A stretch of DNA of 12,571 nucleotides, from positions 1-12,571 of the forward strand of contig JAEXGP010000239.1 in NCBI GenBank assembly GCA_023450775.1, written 5' to 3'. Of the stretch, positions 6,575-12,256 are shown one piece after another; the stretch's first letter is position 1, and each line of letters opens with the position of its first letter. The position numbers and the translations under genes were made by a program. The notes below the pieces were generated by a model that worked only from the letters and a program-made list of their open reading frames with translations, had not been told where the DNA came from and ran no database searches. This DNA is from Actinomycetes bacterium. GTDB lineage: Bacteria > Actinomycetota > Acidimicrobiia > Acidimicrobiales > Microtrichaceae.

Positions 6575-6682
6575 ATGGCCAACGACATCCAGCCGAAGGC
6601 GCTCCGCAAGCCCATGCGCAAGGACCTGCGCAAGCCGTTGCGGGCACCGTCGTACCGGCCCGCCAAGCCCCCGGTGCTCTGA
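6575..6682 (+). CDS. Basic Pro/Lys/Arg-rich 35-residue protein, unknown family
   Basis: A small protein I do not recognise. After MANDIQPKA comes an internal four-residue pattern, LRKP-MRKD-LRKP-LRAP (residues 10-25), then SYRPAKPPVL. It carries about ten Lys/Arg and two Asp, no Cys, no signal peptide and no hydrophobic segment; it could bind RNA, DNA or an acidic surface, or serve as a peptide substrate. Reality is supported by a GAGGAGGA ribosome binding site at correct spacing, a plausible stop, and a strong palindrome 18 bases after the stop. It follows the ATP-grasp/alpha-E/transglutaminase operon by 132 bases on the same strand, which makes a functional link possible but unproven. No clear promoter of its own is seen. 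Confidence 0.6.
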   Translation: MANDIQPKALRKPMRKDLRKPLRAPSYRPAKPPVL

Positions 6683-6700
6683 CGCCGCCGTTCCCCGGCT

Positions 6701-6738
6701 TCATGCAGGGAGGTGCCGATCGGCACCTCCCTGCATGA
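6701..6738 (+). terminator. 38-bp perfect palindrome, likely strong terminator hairpin
   Basis: TCATGCAGGGAGGTGCCGA (6701-6719) is followed directly by its exact reverse complement (6720-6738). As RNA it folds into a 17-bp stem closed by a GAUC tetraloop, downstream of the 35-residue gene and upstream of the promoter at 6805. No U-tract follows, as is common for actinobacterial terminators. The perfect symmetry would also suit a dimeric DNA-binding protein, or bidirectional function. Confidence 0.7.
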
Positions 6739-6804
6739 CAGAGCGGGCCCGGTCCGCCAGCACCGGCGTCGGCACACCGCCGGGTCGGTGCGGGGACGCC
6801 CGGG

Positions 6805-6810
6805 TAGCCT
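6805..6810 (+). promoter_or_regulatory. Putative leaderless -10 of the AAA+ ATPase gene
   Basis: TAGCCT lies six bases before the ATG at 6817. The same TAGCCTCCGC string stands in the same place before the VWA partner gene at 9569. No Shine-Dalgarno is present, fitting a leaderless transcript. No clear -35. Confidence 0.55.
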
Positions 6811-6816
6811 CCGCGC

Positions 6817-8271
6817 ATGGCTGACCCCACCACCCCTTCGAACGCCGCCGACAGCGGGACCCAGCCCGACGACCTCCCGTCCACGCTCGGCGAGCTGAGG
6901 GCGTCCGGCTGGACCTCGGTGCCGGTCAAGCACGAGATCCGCCGCAACGCCGCCGCCCGCATCCGCGACGGCGTGCCGCTGTTCCCGCACGTGCTCGGCT
7001 ACGAGGACACGGTCTTCCCGCAGCTCGAGAACGCGCTGCTCGCCGGTCACGACGTCATCTTCCTCGGCGAGCGCGGCCAGGCGAAGACCCGCATGATCCG
7101 GTCGCTCGTCGATCTGCTCGACGAGTGGATGCCGATCGTCGAGGGCTCCGAGATCAACGACGACCCGTACGCCCCGGTGTCCGCCCACGGCCGCAACCTG
7201 GTGGCCGAGGCCGGCGAGGAGACGCCGATCGACTGGGTGCACCGGTCGCTGCGCTTCGGCGAGAAGCTCGCCACCCCCGACACCGCCATCGCCGACCTCA
7301 TCGGCGAGGTCGACCCCATCCGCGTCGCCGAGGGCCGCTACCTGTCCGACGAGCTCACGCTCCACTACGGACTGGTGCCGCGCACCAACCGCGGCATCTT
7401 CGCCATCAACGAGCTGCCCGACCTGGCCGAGCGCATCCAGGTGGGCCTGCTCAACGTGCTCGAGGAGCGCGACATCCAGATCCGGGGCTACAAGATCCAG
7501 CTGCCCCTCGACCTGCTGCTCGTCGCCTCGGCCAACCCCGAGGACTACACGAACCGCGGCCGGCTCATCACGCCGCTGAAGGACCGCTTCGGGTCGCAGG
7601 TGCGCACGCACTATCCGCTGGACGTCGAGACCGAGGTGACGATCGTCGAGCAGGAGGCCGAGCCGTTCGACGTGGACGGCGTGACCGTCGCGGTCCCCGA
7701 GCACATGTCCGACATCGTCGCCACGATCTCGCAGCTCGCCCGTCAGAGCCCGCACATCTCGCAGCGCTCCGGCGTGTCGGTCCGCCTGTCGGTCTCCAAC
7801 CAGGAGACGATGGTCGCCAACGCCGCCCGGCGCGCCCTGGCCGCCGGCGAGACCGAGGTCGTTCCCCGGGTCTGCGACCTGGAGGCGCTCCCCGCGTCGA
7901 CCGCCGGCAAGATCGAGATCGAGACGCTCGAGGAGGGCCGGGACGAGCAGGTGCTCGACCACCTGGTGCGCTCCGCCGTGCTCACCGTCTTCCGTGAGCG
8001 GGTGCGGCCCGAGTCGCTGACCAAGGTGGTCGAGGCCTTCGAGGACCACGACCCGATCGAGATCGGCGAGGACGTCCCCGCCACCGCCTACGTGGACCTG
8101 CTCAAGGACCTCCCCGCGCTGGGTGGTCCGGTCGACCAGCTCGTCGGCGAGCAGGCGAGCCCCGGGCTGATCGCGTCGGCCGTCGAGCTCGTGCTCGAGG
8201 GGCTCCACCTCTCCAAGCGCCTCAACAAGGACGCCGTGGGCGGCCGGGCGCAGTACCGCTCCCGCGGCTGA
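6817..8271 (+). CDS. MoxR/ChlI-like AAA+ ATPase, partner of the VWA protein
   Basis: 484-residue AAA+ ATPase of the MoxR/magnesium-chelatase-like group, annotated in many genomes as magnesium chelatase although there is no chlorophyll context. Walker A is GERGQAKTR (84-92), with Ala where Gly is usual. The Walker B region is GIFAINELPDL (193-203), with Asn-Glu instead of Asp-Glu. Sensor-1-like ASANPED is at 237-243, then DRFGSQVRTHYP with the likely arginine finger, and GVSVRLSVSNQET near sensor 2. Such ATPases work with VWA proteins to remodel or assemble protein or metal-cofactor targets; a comparable adjacent pair is Rv0958/Rv0959 in Mycobacterium tuberculosis, also of unknown function. 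The ATG at 6817 is fixed by TAGCCT just upstream. Here the VWA partner begins 1.3 kb downstream, beyond an opposite-strand gene. Confidence 0.9.
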   Translation: MADPTTPSNAADSGTQPDDLPSTLGELRASGWTSVPVKHEIRRNAAARIRDGVPLFPHVLGYEDTVFPQLENALLAGHDVIFLGERGQAKTRMIRSLVDLLDEWMPIVEGSEINDDPYAPVSAHGRNLVAEAGEETPIDWVHRSLRFGEKLATPDTAIADLIGEVDPIRVAEGRYLSDELTLHYGLVPRTNRGIFAINELPDLAERIQVGLLNVLEERDIQIRGYKIQLPLDLLLVASANPEDYTNRGRLITPLKDRFGSQVRTHYPLDVETEVTIVEQEAEPFDVDGVTVAVPEHMSDIVATISQLARQSPHISQRSGVSVRLSVSNQETMVANAARRALAAGETEVVPRVCDLEALPASTAGKIEIETLEEGRDEQVLDHLVRSAVLTVFRERVRPESLTKVVEAFEDHDPIEIGEDVPATAYVDLLKDLPALGGPVDQLVGEQASPGLIASAVELVLEGLHLSKRLNKDAVGGRAQYRSRG

Positions 8272-8289
8272 GCCCGCCCCGACGCTCCT

Positions 8290-8343
8290 GAACTCGGGAC
8301 GCGTCGCGCCCGATGCGGGCGCGATCCGACCCGAGTCCAGGCG
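8290..8343 (+). repeat. Intergenic palindromic repeat, copy A
   Basis: 54-bp unit beginning GAACTCGGGACGC. It is self-complementary: outer arms ACTCGGG and CCCGAGT, inner arms GCGCCCG-ATG-CGGGCGC, giving a two-part hairpin. It lies in the convergent gap between the ATPase and polymerase genes, where it may also end transcription. About 83 percent identical to copy B, by eye. Confidence 0.85.
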
Positions 8344-8359
8344 CTGCGTCGGCGTCGGT

Positions 8360-8413
8360 GAACTCGGGACGCCTGACGCCCGATGTGGGCGCGACGCGAC
8401 CCGGGCTCAGGCG
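8360..8413 (+). repeat. Intergenic palindromic repeat, copy B
   Basis: Second unit, starting 70 bp after copy A (GAACTCGGGACGC, core CGCCCGATGTGGGCGCGA, end CAGGCG). It overlaps the stop codon (8407-8409) and last codons of the minus-strand polymerase gene, so the repeat supplies the end of that reading frame. Confidence 0.85.
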
Positions 8414-9372
8414 TCGTCGTCGGGGTCGTCGGGGACCGACTCGCCGGCGGCCTCGTCGCGCTCGGCCCACTCGAGCAGCGGGTCGATGCGGAACACCGCG
8501 TCGTCGATGCCCTCGTGCAGGTCGCCGAGCTCGGCGAAGCGCGCCGGGACCGTCCCGATCGTCAGGTCCGCCGGCTCCACGTCGTCGACCTCGTCCCAGC
8601 GGATCGGGGTGGACACCGTCGCCGTCGGCACGCCCCGCACCGAGTAGGCCGCGGCGATCGTGTGGTCGCGGGCGTTCTGGTTGAAGTCGACGAAGACCGC
8701 GGTCGGGTCCCGATCTTTGCGCCACCACGCGGTGGTGACGTCGTCGGGGGCGCGCCGCTCGACCTCCCGGGCGAAGGCCAGCGCCGCGCGTCGCAGGTCG
8801 CCGAAGGAGTGCGTCGGCTCGATCCGCACGTAGACGTGCAGCCCGTGCCCGCCCGACGTCTTGGGCCACCCCACCGCGCCGAGCTCGTCGAGGACCTCGT
8901 GCGCCACGCCGGCGACCCGGCGCACGCGGTCGAACGGGCAGTCGGGCATGGGGTCCAGGTCGATGCGCCACTCATCGGGCCGCTCGGTGTCGGCGCGCCG
9001 GGAGTTCCAAGGGTGGAACTCGACCGTCGACATCTGCACGGCCCAGATGACCTGCGCCAGCTCGGTCACGCAGAGCTCGTCGGCGTGCTGGCCGTAGCGG
9101 GGGAAGTGCAGCCGGACCGTCTCGACCCACGGCGGGGCGCCGTTGGGGATCCGCTTCTGGTGGACCTTCTTGCCGTCGAGGCCCTTGGGGAAGCGGTGCA
9201 GCATGCACGGCCGCTCCCGCAGCGCCCGGACGATGCCGGGGCCGACCGACAGGTAGTACTCGACGAGGTCGAGCTTGGTCGCGCCGATGGCCGGGAAGTA
9301 CTCGCGGTCGGGGTTCGACACCCGCACCGTGTGCTCGCCCACGGTGACCTCGGTCGACGGCGACGTGGCCAT
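8407..9372 (-). CDS. Stand-alone LigD-type polymerase/primase domain (NHEJ-like)
   Basis: 321-residue archaeo-eukaryotic-primase-family polymerase like the PolDom of bacterial LigD, which fills ends during non-homologous end joining and prefers ribonucleotides. The catalytic triad is visible: Asp138 and Asp140 in RIDLDPMP, and Asp229 in VFVDFNQN. Also present are SGGHGLHVYVRI with His179, RFPKGLDGKKVHQKR near the N-terminus for phosphate binding, and AAAYSVRGVPTATVSTPIRW. The length equals a single PolDom, with no ligase or nuclease domain fused, and no Ku gene is in view. ATG at 9372 is chosen because TACGGT lies six bases upstream; the frame stays open to 9570 only through repeat DNA. The gene runs opposite to its neighbours, between an ATPase and its VWA partner, and is bracketed by inverted repeat pairs. 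Confidence 0.92.
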   Translation of the reverse strand: MATSPSTEVTVGEHTVRVSNPDREYFPAIGATKLDLVEYYLSVGPGIVRALRERPCMLHRFPKGLDGKKVHQKRIPNGAPPWVETVRLHFPRYGQHADELCVTELAQVIWAVQMSTVEFHPWNSRRADTERPDEWRIDLDPMPDCPFDRVRRVAGVAHEVLDELGAVGWPKTSGGHGLHVYVRIEPTHSFGDLRRAALAFAREVERRAPDDVTTAWWRKDRDPTAVFVDFNQNARDHTIAAAYSVRGVPTATVSTPIRWDEVDDVEPADLTIGTVPARFAELGDLHEGIDDAVFRIDPLLEWAERDEAAGESVPDDPDDDA

Positions 9373-9378
9373 CGTCCG

Positions 9379-9384
9379 ACCGTA
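9379..9384 (-). promoter_or_regulatory. Putative leaderless -10 of the polymerase gene
   Basis: Minus-strand TACGGT lies six bases before the ATG at 9372, the same geometry as at 2592, 6805 and 9557. No Shine-Dalgarno is present. Repeat copy C begins about 10 bp upstream, where a -35 would lie, so the repeat may contribute to promoter strength. Confidence 0.5.
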
Positions 9385-9394
9385 GACCCGACCC

Positions 9395-9453
9395 CTGGAC
9401 CCGGGACGCCTCGCACCCACATCGGGCTCGAGATGTCCCGAGTTCCGGAGGGC
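9395..9453 (-). repeat. Intergenic palindromic repeat, copy C (inverted)
   Basis: 59-bp unit CTGGACCCGGGACGCCTCGC...GAGTTCCGGAGGGC. Its reverse complement aligns with copy B over about 52 bp (GAACTCGGGAC...GCCCGATGTGGG...CCCGGG). It is nearly identical to copy D, with about three differences by eye, and sits at the upstream side of the polymerase gene. Confidence 0.85.
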
Positions 9454-9464
9454 GACGCGCACCG

Positions 9465-9523
9465 CTGGACCGGGGACGCCTCGCACCCACATCGGGCTCG
9501 AGACGTCCCGAGATCCGGAGGGC
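9465..9523 (-). repeat. Intergenic palindromic repeat, copy D (inverted)
   Basis: Starts 70 bp after copy C, the same period as A to B. It contains CTGGACCGGGGACGCC and the core CACCCACATCGGGCTCGAGA. It ends 45 bp before the VWA start, so transcription of that gene begins right beside the repeat block. Confidence 0.85.
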
Positions 9524-9556
9524 CGGGGCGAACGGCCGCCCGCGAACGGGGCGCAG

Positions 9557-9562
9557 TAGCCT
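9557..9562 (+). promoter_or_regulatory. Putative leaderless -10 of the VWA gene
   Basis: TAGCCT, followed by six bases and ATG at 9569, is the same string in the same place as before the ATPase gene at 6817. It implies separate but perhaps matched transcription of the two partners, now that the polymerase gene lies between them. Confidence 0.55.
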
Positions 9563-9568
9563 CCGCCC

Positions 9569-11572
9569 ATGGCACGGCCCCGCTTCCGCTACTCGCCCTG
9601 GGACGGGACGCAGGTCGGCTTCGAGCTCGATGCGCTCGACGTCATGGAGCAGCTCACCGACGATCTGCTGTACCACGGCGACCTGAACTCGGCGCTGCGG
9701 CGGATGATGCAGCAGGGGTTCGAGGACCGCAACGGCGAGCGCATGCAGGGGCTGCGCGAGATGCTCGAGCAGCTGCGCGACCAGCGCCGGGACCTACTCG
9801 ACCGCTTCGACCTGGGTGGGGTCTACGACGAGATCGCGAGCGAGCTGAACGAGGTCGTGCAGACCGAGCGGGACCACCTGCAGCAGCAGGTCGACGACGC
9901 CCGGAACTCGGGCGACCAGCGCCGCACCGAGCTGACCGAGGAGTCCGCCGCCGGTCGCAACATGGAGCTCGACATGCTGCCGCCCGACCTGGCCGGCAAG
10001 GTCAAGGGCCTCGACTCCTACGACTTCACCTCGCACGAGGCGGCCGAGCGCTTCGAGCAGCTCAAGGACCGTCTGCGCGAGCAGCTCGTGCAGCAGGCCG
10101 TCGACCAGATGTCGGGCGCCATGCAGAACATGACCCCCCAGGACATGTCGCGCATGAAGGACATGCTCGCCGAGCTGAACCAGATGCTCGAGCAGCGGGC
10201 CCGGGGCGAGGAGCCCGACTTCGACGGCTTCATGGAGCGCCACGGCGACTTCTTCCCCGAGAACCCCAAGGACCTGGACGAGCTGCTGGCGATCATGGCG
10301 CAGCGCATGCAGGCCATGCAGGCGCTCATGAACTCGATGACGCCCGAGCAGCGGGCCCAGCTCCAGGAGCTGTCGGACCAGCTGCTCGAGGACATGGACC
10401 TGCGCTGGCAGATGGACCAGCTCGGCCAGAACCTCCGCGACGCGTTCCCCGACATGGACTGGGACGCCAGCTACCAGTTCCGGGGCAACGACCCGCTCGA
10501 CATGGCCCAGGCGTCCTCGGTCATGGGTCAGCTCGGCGACCTGGACCAGCTCGAGCAGATGCTGCGGGGCGGCTCGGACCCCGGCGCCCTGCGCGACGTG
10601 GACCTGGACCGGGTCCGCCAGCTGCTCGGCGACGAGGCCGCCGCCAGCCTCGAGCGCATGAACGAGATCACGCAGATGCTCACCGAGGCCGGCCTGGTCG
10701 AGCAGCGCGAGGGGCGCCTGGAGCTCACGCCCAAGGGCATGCGCCGGCTCGGCCAGAACGCGCTCGCCCAGCTGTTCCGGAAGCTCGACCGGGACCAGCT
10801 GGGCCGCCACGAGATGGAGCGCAACGGCGCCGGCCACGAGCGCACGTACCAGACCAAGCCCTACGAGTGGGGCGACCCGTTCAACCTCCACATCGAGAAG
10901 ACGATCCGCAACGCGATCGTCCGCGGCGAGTCCGCACCGGTGCGTCTGCGGCCCGAGGACTTCGAGATCGAGGAGACCGAGACGGTCGTCCGGTCCTCCA
11001 CGGTGCTCATGCTCGACCTGTCGCTGTCCATGCCCATGCGCGACAACTTCCTGCCCGCCAAGAAGGTGGCGATGGCGCTGCACTCGCTGATCTCCATGCA
11101 GTACCCGCGGGACTACCTGGGCATCGTCGGGTTCTCCGAGGTCGCCCGCGTCCTCACGGCCGAGCAGCTCCCCGAGGTCAGCTGGGACTTCGTCTACGGC
11201 ACGAACATGCAGCACGGCTTCCAGCTCGCCCGCCAGCTGCTCGGCCGCCAGACCGGCACCAAGCAGATCATCATGATCACCGACGGCGAGCCGACCGCCC
11301 ACATCAACTCGTACGGCGAGCCCGAGTTCCACTACCCGCCGATCCGCGAGACGGTGGACGCCACCCTGCTCGAGGTGGCCCGCTGCACGCGGGAGAACAT
11401 CCGCATCAACACGTTCATGCTCGACCCCGACCGGAGCCTGCAGCGCTTCGTCGGCAAGCTGACCGAGATGAACCGGGGACGGGCCTTCTACACGACGCCC
11501 CAGAACCTGGGCGACTACGTGCTGGTCGACTTCATCGAGCAGAAGCGGGAGCTGCTGCGCGGTCGTCGCTGA
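9569..11572 (+). CDS. VWA-domain protein, partner of the AAA+ ATPase
   Basis: 667-residue cytosolic protein with a C-terminal von Willebrand factor A domain from about residue 475. The metal-ion-dependent adhesion site is complete: DLSLSM (Asp483, Ser485, Ser487), Thr545 in YGTNMQHG, and Asp572 in MITDGEPT. The first ~330 residues are largely helical, rich in Gln, Met, Glu and Leu (for example QRMQAMQALMNSM), and look like extended or coiled helices. A middle segment, LTEAGLVEQREGRLELTPKG (about 371-390), resembles a winged-helix turn. No signal peptide or membrane segment. VWA proteins bind metal-dependently to client proteins and recruit the MoxR-type ATPase; the client here is unknown. Length is close to that of Rv0959, the VWA partner in M. 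tuberculosis. ATG at 9569 follows a TAGCCT element. Confidence 0.9.
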   Translation: MARPRFRYSPWDGTQVGFELDALDVMEQLTDDLLYHGDLNSALRRMMQQGFEDRNGERMQGLREMLEQLRDQRRDLLDRFDLGGVYDEIASELNEVVQTERDHLQQQVDDARNSGDQRRTELTEESAAGRNMELDMLPPDLAGKVKGLDSYDFTSHEAAERFEQLKDRLREQLVQQAVDQMSGAMQNMTPQDMSRMKDMLAELNQMLEQRARGEEPDFDGFMERHGDFFPENPKDLDELLAIMAQRMQAMQALMNSMTPEQRAQLQELSDQLLEDMDLRWQMDQLGQNLRDAFPDMDWDASYQFRGNDPLDMAQASSVMGQLGDLDQLEQMLRGGSDPGALRDVDLDRVRQLLGDEAAASLERMNEITQMLTEAGLVEQREGRLELTPKGMRRLGQNALAQLFRKLDRDQLGRHEMERNGAGHERTYQTKPYEWGDPFNLHIEKTIRNAIVRGESAPVRLRPEDFEIEETETVVRSSTVLMLDLSLSMPMRDNFLPAKKVAMALHSLISMQYPRDYLGIVGFSEVARVLTAEQLPEVSWDFVYGTNMQHGFQLARQLLGRQTGTKQIIMITDGEPTAHINSYGEPEFHYPPIRETVDATLLEVARCTRENIRINTFMLDPDRSLQRFVGKLTEMNRGRAFYTTPQNLGDYVLVDFIEQKRELLRGRR

Positions 11573-11574
11573 CC

Positions 11575-11628
11575 GCCGGCCCCGGCCGGCGCCCGGCCCA
11601 CGGGTCGCGCGGCCCCCGAGTGCCGGGC
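11575..11628 (+). terminator. GC-rich hairpins after the VWA gene
   Basis: GCCGG-CCCCGG-CCGGC (11575-11590) begins two bases after the stop. It is followed by a wider pair, GCCCGGC (11591-11597) and GCCGGGC (11622-11628), and then GAAAACCCCG. Either could end transcription. No U-tract. Confidence 0.4.
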
Positions 11629-11673
11629 GAAAACCCCGAAGTTCCGCTTGCGTGCTGGGCGGAAGCCCGTCAC

Positions 11674-11703
11674 TATTGTCAGTTACATCGGTGTAATTAC
11701 ATC
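11674..11703 (+). promoter_or_regulatory. AT-rich promoter/operator upstream of whiB
   Basis: This short AT-rich island stands out from its GC-rich surroundings. It holds TATTGT (11674-11679, possible -10), TTGTCA (11676-11681, possible -35 for a later -10), an inverted repeat TTACA-TCGG-TGTAA (11683-11696), and a direct repeat TTACATC (11683-11689 and 11697-11703). A dimeric repressor or activator site overlapping the promoter is likely. The exact -10 and -35 cannot be fixed by eye. Confidence 0.5.
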
Positions 11704-11899
11704 CGACGATCGCCCGAACGAAGAAACCGATCGCCGTACGGACGGTGACGGTCCCGAGGGACGGCGACCGCACCGACGTCACCGATCGAACGAACCGAGC
11801 GGCCCGTCCGGTCATCGTCGACCCGGCAGGCCAGACCACACGACGACCACACGGGTTCGCTCGGACCGGACGACCGGGACAGCGAACCGGAGGGGACCC
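11704..11899 (+). other. Long structured 5' leader of whiB
   Basis: Almost 200 bases without a supported gene separate the AT-rich promoter region from the whiB ATG. Eight-base arms CGGTGACG (11743-11750) and CGTCACCG (11777-11784) can pair, with a smaller GTCC-CGAG-GGAC hairpin inside (11751-11762). The frame of whiB stays open through the leader but encodes only Arg/Pro/Thr-rich shadow. Long leaders are known for several actinobacterial whiB genes and often carry regulation. I match no known riboswitch. Confidence 0.4.
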
Positions 11900-12214
11900 A
11901 TGACCGACGCATCTCACGACCGCCCCGAGGAGGCCACCACCACTCCCGACGAGGACGCGGCGGTGGAGAGCTGGCAGGCGTTCGCGAACTGCCTGGGTGT
12001 CGACCCCGACCTCTTCTTCCCGGAGCGCGGCGCCTCCACCAAGGAGGCCAAGCAGGTGTGCCAGGGCTGCGTCGTCCGCGAGGACTGCCTGGAGTACGCG
12101 CTCGCCAACGGTGAGAAGTTCGGGATCTGGGGCGGTCTCAGCGAGCGCGAGCGGCGCCGCATCCGTCGTCAGCGGGCGCTCGCCCGTGCGGCGCAGCAGT
12201 CCCGCACCGCCTGA
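11900..12214 (+). CDS. whiB: WhiB-family iron-sulfur transcriptional regulator
   Basis: 104-residue WhiB-like protein, an actinobacterial regulator that binds a [4Fe-4S] cluster and usually partners the primary sigma factor region 4 to control transcription, responding to redox signals or nitric oxide. The four cluster cysteines are Cys31, Cys54, Cys57 and Cys63 (C-x22-C-x2-C-x5-C). The turn motif GIWGG is at 75-79, and the C-terminal basic DNA-binding tail ERERRRIRRQRALARAAQ follows. LFFPERG before the second cysteine is typical of WhiB2/WhmD-like members, which act in septation, but assignment to a subgroup is tentative. ATG at 11900 has GGAGGGG at 11889-11895; the first ~20 residues are acidic and likely disordered. 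It is convergent with the cyclo-ligase gene, 42 bases from stop to stop. Confidence 0.95.
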   Translation: MTDASHDRPEEATTTPDEDAAVESWQAFANCLGVDPDLFFPERGASTKEAKQVCQGCVVREDCLEYALANGEKFGIWGGLSERERRRIRRQRALARAAQQSRTA

Positions 12215-12256
12215 GCAACCGGCACCTGCACCTGACGCGCCCGGCGGTCGGCGCCC

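Noticed and set aside
6713..6898. Small plus-strand frame starting in the palindrome
   Set aside because: It has no ribosome binding site, runs through a hairpin and overlaps the ATPase start in another frame.
8290..9523. CRISPR array
   Set aside because: The four units are palindromic and about 54-59 bp long, in two pairs of opposite orientation around a gene. Spacers are few and very short, and no cas genes are present.
9066..9676. Minus-strand open frames running through copies C and D
   Set aside because: They translate repeat DNA into a repeated phrase (such as SPMWVRGVPGP) and start upstream of the polymerase's own -10 and ATG.
8383..11748. 1121-codon plus-strand open frame across the polymerase, repeats and VWA gene
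   Set aside because: It passes through intergenic repeats and is out of frame with strongly motif-supported genes. Composition is typical of a frame-shifted shadow.
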